Shown: in pieces, positions 24,980 through 33,217 of the stretch
Layout: each line of letters begins with the position of its first letter
How positions within the stretch are numbered: the stretch's first letter is position 1
Source: JAVJST01 sp965229715
GTDB lineage: Bacteria; Pseudomonadota; Alphaproteobacteria; Rhodospirillales; Casp-alpha2
NCBI GenBank assembly: GCA_965229715.1
Contig: CBDDJL010000001.1
Coordinates: forward strand, 1 to 64,000
Direction of reading: 5' to 3'
DNA length: 64,000 bases
Program-made: the position numbers and the translations under genes
The notes under the pieces: generated by a model
What the model was told of the DNA's origin: nothing
What the model saw: the letters and a program-made list of their open reading frames with translations, nothing else
The model's database searches: none

Positions 24980-26593
24980 TCAGCCTTCGAACCACCAGCG
25001 GCTGCAACCGCGGGCGCCGTCCATTTGCCAGCTTGCCGCCAACGTTCCGGTATGCCGGACGTTCTTGCGGCGCGCATAAACGAAGTTCGGGAAGAACGGA
25101 ATGACCGTTCCGCCGTCGTCCTTGGCGATCACGCACATCTCGCGATACATCGCGGCGCGCTTGTCCTGGTCGGTCTCGGATTTCGCCATGCGCAGCAATT
25201 CGTTGAAGCGCGCGTTTTGCCAGTGCGATTCGTTCCACGCTGCATCGTCCTTGTAAGCGAGGCTGAACATCACGTCCGGGGTCGGCCGCGCACCCCATTG
25301 AACGGCGCACCAGGGCTTCACCAGCCAGACGTCGGAGTAGTACCCGTCGTTCGGTTCGCGAACGACATTGATGTCGATGCCGGCCTTCTTAGCCTGTTCG
25401 GAGTACAGCACGCACATATCGACGGCGCCGGAATACACGCTGTCGGCAACGCTGAGGTTGACCGAAAGGCCATCCATGCCGGCTTTCTTGAGCAGCGACT
25501 TGGCCTGATCCGGATCGTACGGCCGCTGAGGAATATCGTCGGGCCAGTACGGCATCGCCGGCGAGACATGGAAATCGTTGCCGACCGTCGCCGCGCCGAA
25601 GGCGATCTTCTGCACCAACTCGTCACGGTCGACAGCGAATTTCAGCGCGTTGCGCACGTTGACGTCGGTAAACGGGTCGACGTCCGTGAGCATCGGCATG
25701 GTAATCGCCGCGGCGCTGGGCACGTTGTCGATCTCGATATTCGGATCGCGTTTCAGCAGCGAGAGCGTCTTCAGTTCGAGCTGGGTGACGGCATCGACCT
25801 GTCCGGTCACAAGCGCCGTCTGACGGGCGTTCGGATCGTTCAGCACGATGAAGTCAATGTCGTCGAAATAGGCGCCCTCAAGGTGCCAGCCATCGTGACG
25901 CACCAATTTTGTAGACACGCCGAACTCGTGCTCGACGATCTTGTACGGGCCCGAGCCGTCGCCGGATTGCCAGTCGATCGTACCGTCCGAATTGGCAGGG
26001 CAAATCGGCAGGTGATAGTCGGTCATCAGCCACGGCAGATCCGCGTTGCCGGACGCCATCTTGAACGTCACCGAATAATCGCCGTTCTTGACGATGTCCG
26101 TCACGTCCGCCAGCAGCGCCTTCGCTGCGGAGGTCGTGTCCTCGCCGCGGTGATGGTTCATCGAGGCGATGACGTCGTCTGCGGTCAGTTTCTTTCCGCT
26201 GTGGAAGGATGCGTCCTTGGTGATCTGGAACGTCCACTCGGTAGCGCCGTCGTTGGCTTCCCATGACGTTGCGACATCGGGACCCAGGGCGCCGCCTGGC
26301 TCGATCAGCGTCAGATAACTGCGATACGTATGCGCCAGCTGAATCATCGCGAAGCTGAGATAGGTGCCCGGATCGTGGGTGTCCGAAGTGTTGCCGTCAT
26401 GGGCGCCGAGACGGAACGTGCCGCCTCTCTGAGGTGCGGCCTGGGCCACCTTCGTTGTCCAGAAGCTGCCGGCCGTCGTTGTCGCGACGCCGGCGGCAGT
26501 AGCGTAGCCCACGAATTCGCGGCGCGACAGGCGGCCGCGGCGCGCTTCTACCGCCATCCTCTCCATGAGATCTGTTTTCTCGTCGTAAGACAT
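24980..26593 (-). CDS. Tat-exported ABC-type peptide/opine substrate-binding protein (orphan)
   Basis: The 537-residue protein is a family-5 (DppA/OppA-like) solute-binding protein. Its N-terminus carries a twin-arginine signal (LSRREFVGYATAAGVATTTAG) after about 22 residues. The mature part has the family blocks LGPDVATSWEANDGATEWTF, then SGKKLTADDVIASMNHHRG and DVNVRNALKFAVDRDELVQK. No permease or ATPase gene is in the window, so it is an orphan or works with a distant transporter. Start ATG 26593 follows GGGAG. A clear paralogue lies at 55704-57302. Two GTATAC palindromes precede it, suggesting control by the nearby GntR protein. Confidence 0.9.
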   Translation of the reverse strand: MSYDEKTDLMERMAVEARRGRLSRREFVGYATAAGVATTTAGSFWTTKVAQAAPQRGGTFRLGAHDGNTSDTHDPGTYLSFAMIQLAHTYRSYLTLIEPGGALGPDVATSWEANDGATEWTFQITKDASFHSGKKLTADDVIASMNHHRGEDTTSAAKALLADVTDIVKNGDYSVTFKMASGNADLPWLMTDYHLPICPANSDGTIDWQSGDGSGPYKIVEHEFGVSTKLVRHDGWHLEGAYFDDIDFIVLNDPNARQTALVTGQVDAVTQLELKTLSLLKRDPNIEIDNVPSAAAITMPMLTDVDPFTDVNVRNALKFAVDRDELVQKIAFGAATVGNDFHVSPAMPYWPDDIPQRPYDPDQAKSLLKKAGMDGLSVNLSVADSVYSGAVDMCVLYSEQAKKAGIDINVVREPNDGYYSDVWLVKPWCAVQWGARPTPDVMFSLAYKDDAAWNESHWQNARFNELLRMAKSETDQDKRAAMYREMCVIAKDDGGTVIPFFPNFVYARRKNVRHTGTLAASWQMDGARGCSRWWFEG

Positions 26594-26715
26594 GTTCACT
26601 CCCTGTGTTTCTTCGTCATTAATTTGTCCGAGACAGCGGTTCCGGTCACGCCGGTGCGCCGAAACGCTGCCGCCACTCGCCACCATGATAATCGCCCAGC
26701 CTGTGGAATCAACGG

Positions 26716-26729
26716 ATATGTATACATAT
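26716..26729. promoter_or_regulatory. GntR-type operator 1 (perfect 14-bp palindrome)
   Basis: ATATGTATACATAT is a perfect palindrome with the TGTATACA core preferred by FCD-type GntR regulators. It lies 123 bases before the binding-protein start and 124 before the M24 gene start, so it is centred in the divergent gap. Confidence 0.65.
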
Positions 26730-26802
26730 TCGAATTTCAGAACCGCAATAAGCCTCCCATATTTCCCAAAAATTCGCTTTATGGCGACGAAATCTGAGCG
26801 TT

Positions 26803-26812
26803 ATGTATACAA
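26803..26812. promoter_or_regulatory. GntR-type operator 2
   Basis: ATGTATACAA repeats the TGTATACA core 85 bases from the first site, about eight helical turns. It sits 41 bases before the ATG of the M24 gene, where it would overlap that promoter's start region. Confidence 0.6.
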
Positions 26813-26852
26813 GTGACGCCGACACGCGTTCTCCACCGATGAAGGGACGATC

Positions 26853-28007
26853 ATGAACGAACATGCGTTTCCGCCCGAAGAGCTGGAATATCGACTGGCC
26901 AACGTTCGCCGCGCGATGACCGAGACCGGCCTCGACGGCCTCGTCGTCAGCGTGCCCGAAAACATCTACTACCTGACCGGGCTCGATCACTGGGGCTATT
27001 TTGCCTGTCACCTTCTCCTCGTACCGCGTGACGGCACCCCCGTTCTGATATGCCGCGCCATGGAAGCCATCACTGTCGGCAATCAGGTCGTCAACGCGAC
27101 ATTCATGGGCCATGCGGACAATGAGGATATCGCCGACTACGTGGCGCGGGCTCTGCGCGACCTCGGTCTCGCCAACGGTCGGGTCGGCATGGAAATGCGG
27201 AGTCTGTTTCTGACGCCCCGCATCGCCGATGCCGTCCGCGAAAAATCGTCCAGCGTGCGCTGGTCGGATGCGCATGGCCTGGTAGATCGCCTGCGGCTGG
27301 TCAAGTCAGCGCTCGAAATGGCGTACACGCGAAAAGCGGCGAAGGCCGCAGATGCCGGCACGCTCGCCTCGATCGAGGCCATTCGCGACGGGGCGAGCGA
27401 TTACGAGATTTCGGCGGAATGCCATCGGGCCATGATCCTCGCGGGCAGCGAGTACCCCGGTTTCGGCCCATTCATTCGCCCGACGCGCCGGCTTGGCGAG
27501 GAACATACGACCTGGCGCGGCGATACGGTCTATCGCGGCGACGCCGTCTTCCTTGAGATCGCCGCCGCCTATCGCAAGTATCAAGCACCGATGGGAAGGC
27601 TTGTTTATGTCGGCGAAGCGCCGCCGGGCGCCGAGCACTCGGCGGATCTCGCGATCCGCGCAATGCAGGCCGTCCTCGAAGCCCTCAAACCCGGCGCACG
27701 GGCCGGTGAGGTTTACGCGGCTTGGCAAGCGGTCGCCCGCGACGCCGGCCTCGCCGACTACGACAGACACCACTGCGGCTATCTCGTATCGATCGGGTTC
27801 CCGCCGAGTTGGACCGGCGGCAGCATGGTCACGGCGCTGGCGCCCAACTCGGATCTCGTGCTCGAAACCGGTATGACGTTTCACACCCACTCCTGGTTCA
27901 CCAACACGGACTGCGTGGATTACTTTATCTCGAACACCGTGATGCTGGGCGAGGACGGCACCGAAGTCCTGACATCGGCAACCCCCGAAACGCTGATCAT
28001 TCGATAA
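26853..28007 (+). CDS. M24-family hydrolase (creatinase / Xaa-Pro peptidase / ectoine-hydrolase-like)
   Basis: The 384-residue protein has the two-part layout of the M24 family: an N-terminal creatinase-like domain (1-130, with GLVVSVPENIYYLTGLDHWG) and a C-terminal pita-bread catalytic domain. The usual metal ligands are only partly kept: FLEIAAAYRKY stands where peptidases have a DxG..Y/D element, as in creatinase and ectoine hydrolase, while HHCGYLVSIGFPPSW and LETGMTFHTHSW are present. I therefore favour an amidohydrolase-type reaction on a small amino-acid derivative over true peptidase activity. AAGGGA precedes the ATG. It is divergent from a solute-binding protein across a shared pair of operators. 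Confidence 0.8.
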   Translation: MNEHAFPPEELEYRLANVRRAMTETGLDGLVVSVPENIYYLTGLDHWGYFACHLLLVPRDGTPVLICRAMEAITVGNQVVNATFMGHADNEDIADYVARALRDLGLANGRVGMEMRSLFLTPRIADAVREKSSSVRWSDAHGLVDRLRLVKSALEMAYTRKAAKAADAGTLASIEAIRDGASDYEISAECHRAMILAGSEYPGFGPFIRPTRRLGEEHTTWRGDTVYRGDAVFLEIAAAYRKYQAPMGRLVYVGEAPPGAEHSADLAIRAMQAVLEALKPGARAGEVYAAWQAVARDAGLADYDRHHCGYLVSIGFPPSWTGGSMVTALAPNSDLVLETGMTFHTHSWFTNTDCVDYFISNTVMLGEDGTEVLTSATPETLIIR

Positions 28008-28200
28008 CGCCGGGCGGGCTTTTACGGCGCCGCGGCGCATCGGATTCGCCCGCGAATCCAACACTGCTGCGAGCCGGTCGAAGCTCCGCCATTGGGCTCC
28101 CCCGATCAGACAGTTTGCACCTGAACCAATTTTGAACCTACGATTCCGAGTGATTCGCTGCAATGACCTCAATCGTGGAGGGCAAAAGCAGCGGCAAGGG

Positions 28201-28221
28201 TTGGGGCAATCACTGCCCCAA
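28201..28221 (+). promoter_or_regulatory. Leader hairpin upstream of AGCS symporter gene
   Basis: TTGGGGCA and TGCCCCAA form a perfect eight-base-pair stem with loop ATCAC, ending nine bases before the AGGAGGG ribosome site of the symporter. It may tune translation or mRNA stability. There is no T-run, and I do not see a glycine-riboswitch consensus. Confidence 0.4.
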
Positions 28222-28240
28222 GGGGATTTAGGAGGGCTCT

Positions 28241-29671
28241 ATGGAGTTTTTTGAAACATTATTTGGCGTCATTGGCGACCTGACATGGGGGTGGGCTCTG
28301 ATCCCGTTCCTCGTCGTGCTGGGTCTGTTTTTCACCGTCGCCAGCGGATTCGTTCAGTTCAAATATTTCACTCGCATGTTCCGGGTCTTGTCCGGCAAAA
28401 ATCAAACCGGCGACCCCAACGCCATCACGGCCCGCGAGGCCTTGTTACTGTCGGTCGGCGGTCGTGTCGGCGGCGGCAACATTGCCGGCGTTGCCGTGGC
28501 CATCACGCTCGGCGGACCGGGGGCCGTGTTCTGGATGTGGGCCATCGCCATCGTCGGCATGGCGACCAGTCTGGTCGAGTGCTCACTGGCGCAGCTGTTC
28601 AAGGAACCGGCGGAGGACGGCACGTTTCGCGGCGGTCCGGCGCGGACGATCCTGCACGGTCTCGGCCAAGACTACCGCTGGCTGGCAATACTCTACGCGA
28701 TCTGCCTGATCGCGGCCTTCGGTATCGGCTTCCCGGCATTCCAGGGCAACACGGTCGCCGGCGCGGCCGCCGACAGTCTCGGTATCGATCGCATCATTAC
28801 CGGCGTCGTATTGGCCCTCGGTACCGGCTTTATCGTCTACGGCGGCATCCATCGTATCGCCAAGACATGCGACGTCATCGTGCCGATCATGGCGATCGGC
28901 TACATCCTGATGGCGCTGCTGGTCATCGTCATCAACATCGGCGAGATCCCGGCAGTCATCGCCATGATCGTCAAAAACGCCCTGGGCTTCGAAGAAGCCG
29001 TGAGCGGCGGCATGGGCGCAGCCATTGCGCAGGGTCTGCGGCGCGGTCTGTTCTCGAACGAAGCCGGCCTCGGTTCGGCGCCGAACGTGGCGGCAACCGC
29101 CGACGTCCGTCACCCGATCAGCCAGGGCATCACCCAGTCGTTCTCGGTGTTCATCGATACCATCGTGATCTGTTCGTGCACCGCATTCGTGATCCTGCTG
29201 GGCGACGTATACGTTCCCGGCAACGAAAGCATCAACGGCGTCGCGCTGACGCAGCAGTCGCTGGTCTCTCACCTCGGCGACTGGACCCAGTACTTCCTGA
29301 CCGGCGCGGTACTGCTGTTTGCGTTCAGTTCGATCATCTACAACTACTATCTCGGCGAGAACGCCTTGACGGTCATGACCAAGAGCGGCGCGGCGCTCCA
29401 TGCGTTCAAACTCGCCCTTGTCGGCATCGTCTTCCTCGGCGCCGTCGCTCCGGCGGCAACGTCGGTGTTCTTCTTCTCCGATCCGATGATGGGCATCCTG
29501 GCCGTCGTGAACCTGCTGGCGCTGACCATGCTGTTCCCGGTAGCCAAGCGCCTGATCATCGATTTCGGCGAACAGTTGAAGTCGGGTGTCGACCGGCCCG
29601 TGCTCAATCCGGACAAGTTCGCGGATCTCGACATCAACCGGTCGGTCTGGACGGGTAAGGCCCCGGACTGA
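28241..29671 (+). CDS. Alanine/glycine:cation symporter (AGCS family)
   Basis: The 476-residue membrane protein is a sodium-coupled amino-acid symporter of the AGCS (AlsT/DagA/GlnT) family. Hallmarks are SVGGRVGGGNIAGVAVAITL (about 77-96), GPGAVFWMWAIAIVGMATS and RRGLFSNEAGLGSAPNVAAT, with about ten to eleven hydrophobic helices. AGGAGGG lies six bases before the ATG. The substrate is likely alanine, glycine or glutamine. A very similar paralogue lies at 60301-61728 in an operon with glutaminase. This copy stands alone and ends in a strong terminator. Confidence 0.93.
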   Translation: MEFFETLFGVIGDLTWGWALIPFLVVLGLFFTVASGFVQFKYFTRMFRVLSGKNQTGDPNAITAREALLLSVGGRVGGGNIAGVAVAITLGGPGAVFWMWAIAIVGMATSLVECSLAQLFKEPAEDGTFRGGPARTILHGLGQDYRWLAILYAICLIAAFGIGFPAFQGNTVAGAAADSLGIDRIITGVVLALGTGFIVYGGIHRIAKTCDVIVPIMAIGYILMALLVIVINIGEIPAVIAMIVKNALGFEEAVSGGMGAAIAQGLRRGLFSNEAGLGSAPNVAATADVRHPISQGITQSFSVFIDTIVICSCTAFVILLGDVYVPGNESINGVALTQQSLVSHLGDWTQYFLTGAVLLFAFSSIIYNYYLGENALTVMTKSGAALHAFKLALVGIVFLGAVAPAATSVFFFSDPMMGILAVVNLLALTMLFPVAKRLIIDFGEQLKSGVDRPVLNPDKFADLDINRSVWTGKAPD

Positions 29672-29711
29672 TCGCCATCAACGCCTGATCGCCGATAGCG
29701 ATCGGACAGGG

Positions 29712-29742
29712 TTGAGGCCGCCTTCGGGCGGCCTCAATTTTT
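29712..29742 (+). terminator. Rho-independent terminator of the AGCS gene
   Basis: TTGAGGCCGCC and GGCGGCCTCAA pair perfectly around a TTCG tetraloop, followed by ATTTTTG. It lies about 40 bases past the symporter stop and just past the 3' end of the convergent LOG gene. Confidence 0.93.
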
Positions 29743-29752
29743 GCCCGTCGCG

Positions 29753-30319
29753 TCAGGTCTCTTTTTCCGCAACCAGTTTCCGGATTGTCGGGAAAACCTC
29801 GTCCACCTGATCAACGATCGTAAACAGCTGACGATGCTTTTCGGCGACGAACCCCTCCGCCACCATACCGTCGACCAGGGTGACGAAGCGGTCCCAATAG
29901 CCGGCGACGTTGAGGATGACGATCGGCTTGTCGTGCAGACGAAGCTGTTTCCAGGTCACGATCTCGAAGGTCTCGTCGAGTGTGCCCAGACCGCCGGGCA
30001 GAACGATGAATGCATCGGCGCGCTCCGACATCAGTTGTTTCCGTTGGTGCATCGAATCGGTGACCACGAATTCGTCCGAGTGACGGCGGCCGACCTCCCA
30101 TTCATCGAGAAACTGCGGAATAATGCCCGCAACCCGGCCGCCGGCGTCGCTCACGGAATCGGCGATGATTCCCATCAATCCGATACTTCCGGCGCCGTAG
30201 ACGAGTTCGCACCCTTCGGCCGCAATCCGTTGGCCCAGTTGACGCGCGGCGCCGGTATGGCGGGAGTCGCGTCCTGTTTTCGAGCCGCAAAACACACAGA
30301 CGGATGACAGTTCGCTCAT
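29753..30319 (-). CDS. LOG-family protein (cytokinin nucleotide phosphoribohydrolase-like)
   Basis: The 188-residue protein belongs to the LOG (TIGR00730) family, related to lysine-decarboxylase-like Rossmann proteins. It has the diagnostic motif PGGLGTLDETFE (about 114-125), GAGSIGLMGIIADSV, and MHQRK. Characterised members cleave ribose 5-phosphate from N6-modified AMP; in most bacteria the physiological substrate is unclear. ATG 30319 follows AAGGATC; longer N-terminal extensions lack family character. Length is normal. It converges on the AGCS gene and diverges from the LysM gene. Confidence 0.88.
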   Translation of the reverse strand: MSELSSVCVFCGSKTGRDSRHTGAARQLGQRIAAEGCELVYGAGSIGLMGIIADSVSDAGGRVAGIIPQFLDEWEVGRRHSDEFVVTDSMHQRKQLMSERADAFIVLPGGLGTLDETFEIVTWKQLRLHDKPIVILNVAGYWDRFVTLVDGMVAEGFVAEKHRQLFTIVDQVDEVFPTIRKLVAEKET

Positions 30320-30460
30320 GCTTGATCCTTCGTGACGCCGGCTCGACGGGCAGGCATTGTTGCGGGAGATATCGCTCTGTACTATGTCTTGAGCGATCCT
30401 GAATCGCCATACCGAATGGGCGAGACAGGACCGTATCAACCGATTTTCCGGGTCCCGGGC

Positions 30461-31492
30461 ATGCCAATTTTCAGAAGCCCCATGATGGTCGCGATCATAG
30501 GCGGTATTGCCGTCGGCATTGCCATTGCGCTCAATCTCATCAACTGGGGCGACGATACCGGCGATGCCGGGTTGCCCGCCCCACCGGCTCAGGAAGAAGT
30601 CGTCGGCACGGCCGGCTCAACAAGCCTGGACACGGCGGCCCCCGCGACGACAGACGACGTCGAAGCGACCGATGCGGAATCCGGCGGGGCCGTCATCAAA
30701 CCGACGTTCGATGTGGTTCGCGTCAATCCGGGGGGCAGCGCCGTCATTGCCGGACGCGCGGAACCGGGCGCAGAAGTCGAAATCTACGACGGCAAGACAT
30801 TCCTCGGCAGCGTCATCGCCGATCAGCGCGGCGAATGGGTCTTCGTGCCGGCCGAACCGCTCAGCACCGGCAATCGGCAATTGTCGCTTCGTTCACGGCT
30901 CGGCGACGGCGAATCCGTCTCGTCCGACAGGGTCGTCATGATTGTCGTTCCGGAAGCGGAGAGCGCCGGAGACGAGACCCTCGTGCTCAGCGTCCCGAGT
31001 GACGGCGGCAGCGGCACCGAAGTTCTGCAAAAACCCGGCAGTCAGTTGCCGACGATGCTCGGTCTCGACTCGCTGGATTACGATGCAAAGGGCGAAATCA
31101 ACGTTGCCGGCTCGGCAACGCCGAATGCGATTCTGAACGTCTATATCGACGACACGTACATCGGCACGGCCCAGGCCGACGAGCGCGGCCGCTGGCGTCT
31201 GGTGCCGGAAACCCGAATCAAGCCGGGACAATACGAAATCCGCGTCGACGAGGTGGACGAGAAAGGTGCCGTACAGAACCGCGTCGCCATGCCGTTCGTG
31301 CGAGAAACGCCCGAGCGTGCAATACAGCCGGGTACGTTCTATGTCGTGCAACCGGGCAATTCTCTCTGGCGCATCGCGCGACGCACCTATGGCCAAGGCG
31401 AACAGTATACACTCATCTTCGCGGCCAATACGGAACAGATCCGCGATCCGGACCTGATATACCCGGGCCAAATCTTCAGTCTCCCCGAATAA
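30461..31492 (+). CDS. Membrane-anchored Ig-like/LysM protein
   Basis: The 343-residue product has an N-terminal membrane helix (MMVAIIGGIAVGIAIALNLI, about 8-27) and an acidic, Ala/Thr-rich linker. Two bacterial Ig-like domains follow (about 85-165 and 195-285, each with a G-x-A-x-P-G/N-A...V..D...G...AD..G.W pattern). The C-terminal LysM domain (YVVQPGNSLWRIARRTYGQG, then DPDLIYPGQIFSLPE) would bind peptidoglycan. The protein probably links inner membrane and cell wall. The start is uncertain: ATG 30416 or 30332 are also in frame, but the sequence before 30461 is atypical and no ribosome site decides. Confidence 0.8.
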   Translation: MPIFRSPMMVAIIGGIAVGIAIALNLINWGDDTGDAGLPAPPAQEEVVGTAGSTSLDTAAPATTDDVEATDAESGGAVIKPTFDVVRVNPGGSAVIAGRAEPGAEVEIYDGKTFLGSVIADQRGEWVFVPAEPLSTGNRQLSLRSRLGDGESVSSDRVVMIVVPEAESAGDETLVLSVPSDGGSGTEVLQKPGSQLPTMLGLDSLDYDAKGEINVAGSATPNAILNVYIDDTYIGTAQADERGRWRLVPETRIKPGQYEIRVDEVDEKGAVQNRVAMPFVRETPERAIQPGTFYVVQPGNSLWRIARRTYGQGEQYTLIFAANTEQIRDPDLIYPGQIFSLPE

Positions 31493-31595
31493 CCGCCGTA
31501 TTGACCGCGGTATGCGCCATGCCTTGCCTGTGGCTTGGCGATGGTTATGATTCGAAGACTTGAAACGTACCTGTGGGCAGATTTCGGACGACACC

Positions 31596-32282
31596 ATGCT
31601 CGATAGAATACTTGTGCCGATCAACCGGGCTGGCTGGCCGTTTATCGGCGGCTTCGCCGTCATTGCGCTGGTTCTCTGGTCGGCGAGCGACTTCCTCGGC
31701 CTCGTCGGACTGGTTCTGACGCTCTGGTGCGTCTATTTCTTCCGCGATCCCGAACGCATGACACCGACCCGTGCGGGGCTGATCGTCTCGCCTGCCGACG
31801 GTTTCGTGCAAAAAGTCGACAGCGCCGCGCCGCCGGCCGAACTCGACATGGGTGACGATCCGCGCCACCGGGTCTGCGTGTTCATGAACGTGTTCGACGT
31901 ACACGTAAACCGGTCGCCGGCGGACGGCACCCTGAAACGGATTGCCTATCGTCCCGGCAAGTTCCTCAACGCATCTCTCGACAAGGCGAGCGACGACAAC
32001 GAGCGCAACAGTTTCCGTCTCGAACTCGACGGCAAGAAGGACCTCGCCTTCGTCCAGATCGCCGGTCTCGTGGCGCGCCGCATCGTTTGCCAGGTCAACG
32101 AGGGCCAGCCGCTCGCCGCCGGTCAACGAGTCGGTTTGATCCGGTTCGGCAGCCGTGTCGATGTCTATCTTCCGAAGGGGGTCGAACCGCTGGTCGCCGA
32201 AGGCCAGACGGCCATCGCCGGCGAGACCGTTATCGCCGATCTGTCGTCGAAGGAATCCGCGCGTAGCGGCCAGATCCGATAG
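31596..32282 (+). CDS. psd: Phosphatidylserine decarboxylase proenzyme
   Basis: Psd decarboxylates phosphatidylserine to phosphatidylethanolamine at the inner membrane and uses a pyruvoyl group made by self-cleavage. The 228-residue product is the short archaeal-like/alphaproteobacterial form. It has an N-terminal membrane hairpin (about 12-48), the blocks SPADGFVQKVD and FMNVFDVHVNRSP, and the cleavage site RFGS at Gly185-Ser186. The pssA gene follows 13 bases later, so the two-step pathway from CDP-diacylglycerol to PE is one operon. Confidence 0.95.
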   Translation: MLDRILVPINRAGWPFIGGFAVIALVLWSASDFLGLVGLVLTLWCVYFFRDPERMTPTRAGLIVSPADGFVQKVDSAAPPAELDMGDDPRHRVCVFMNVFDVHVNRSPADGTLKRIAYRPGKFLNASLDKASDDNERNSFRLELDGKKDLAFVQIAGLVARRIVCQVNEGQPLAAGQRVGLIRFGSRVDVYLPKGVEPLVAEGQTAIAGETVIADLSSKESARSGQIR

Positions 32283-32295
32283 GAACCCCGATATC

Positions 32296-33129
32296 ATGGG
32301 CATGAGCGATCAAAATCAGGAAGTGCATCGCGAGAAACGCCGCCGGCAGCGGCGCCTCAGGGTCATGTCGCTCAACGCCATGATTCCCAACATGCTGACG
32401 CTCGGTGCATTGTGCGCCGGGCTGACATCGATCCGGTTCGCCCTGAACGACCGCTGGGAGGCTGCCGCGTTGGCGATTGCCGTTGCGGCGTTGCTCGACA
32501 CCCTCGACGGCCGCGTTGCGCGATTACTCAAAAGTGCCAGCAAGTTCGGCGCCGAGCTCGACAGCCTGTCCGATTTCGTCTGTTTCGGCGTTGCGCCCGC
32601 CATCGTGCTCTACCTGTGGGGACTCGATGATACCAGCCGGTTTAGCTGGATTCTGGTGCTTCTGTTCAGCGCGTGCTGCGGCATGCGGTTGGCCCGCTTC
32701 AACATCATGCTCGACGATCCCGACGCGCCGCCGTTCCAGGCCAACTACTTCACGGGCGTCCCCGCGCCCGCCGGCGCCGGCCTCGTCTTGCTGCCGCTTA
32801 TTCTTTCGTTCCAGGTCGGCGACTCGATGCGCCATCCGGCGCTCATTTCGCTGGTCATGATCGCGGTGGCCACACTGCTGGTCAGCCGCGTCCCGACGTT
32901 TTCATTCAAACGGGCGAAAATCGCCGGCAACTGGTTTCTGCCGGCCATGTTCGTCGTGGCCCTGCTGGTTGCCGGCGTCATTAGCGCGCCGTGGACGACA
33001 TTGACGGTTATTCTCGTGGCCTACATCGCCAGCATGCCCTTGGCCGTCGTGCGCCATGGCCGCCAAACCCGGGCCTGGAAGCTGCAACATCCGGACGACG
33101 ACACGCCATCCAGTTCGAACGACGACTAG
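32296..33129 (+). CDS. pssA: CDP-diacylglycerol-serine O-phosphatidyltransferase
   Basis: PssA makes phosphatidylserine from CDP-diacylglycerol and serine. The 277-residue membrane protein has the CDP-alcohol phosphotransferase motif in order: LDGRVARLL, GAELDSLSDF (about 75-98). About eight hydrophobic helices follow, and an Arg-rich cytoplasmic N-terminus (EKRRRQRRLR) precedes them. AGGA lies nine bases before ATG 32296. It is the second gene of the psd-pssA operon, and a palindromic repeat follows its stop. Confidence 0.95.
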   Translation: MGMSDQNQEVHREKRRRQRRLRVMSLNAMIPNMLTLGALCAGLTSIRFALNDRWEAAALAIAVAALLDTLDGRVARLLKSASKFGAELDSLSDFVCFGVAPAIVLYLWGLDDTSRFSWILVLLFSACCGMRLARFNIMLDDPDAPPFQANYFTGVPAPAGAGLVLLPLILSFQVGDSMRHPALISLVMIAVATLLVSRVPTFSFKRAKIAGNWFLPAMFVVALLVAGVISAPWTTLTVILVAYIASMPLAVVRHGRQTRAWKLQHPDDDTPSSSNDD

Positions 33130-33130
33130 A

Positions 33131-33217
33131 TCGGATCACGTTTGACGGAAGCACGGGGTGTTTCGTCAAAACCTGTGAATCCGATCGATTCCAAAGACGT
33201 AGAGCAGGTCATGTTTT
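33131..33217. repeat. Intergenic palindromic repeat pair
   Basis: TCGGATCACGTTTGACG (33131-33147) pairs imperfectly with CGTCAAAACCTGTGAATCCGA (33164-33184). It is followed by TAGAGCAGGTCATGTTTT (33200-33217), which is the same sequence as one arm of the palindrome at 2456-2518. The unit sits between the convergent ends of pssA and the RND pump gene and reaches the latter's stop. Confidence 0.6.

Noticed and set aside
28100..28240. Glycine riboswitch upstream of the AGCS gene
   Set aside because: AGCS genes often have one, but the conserved glycine-aptamer segments are not visible; only a simple hairpin is present.
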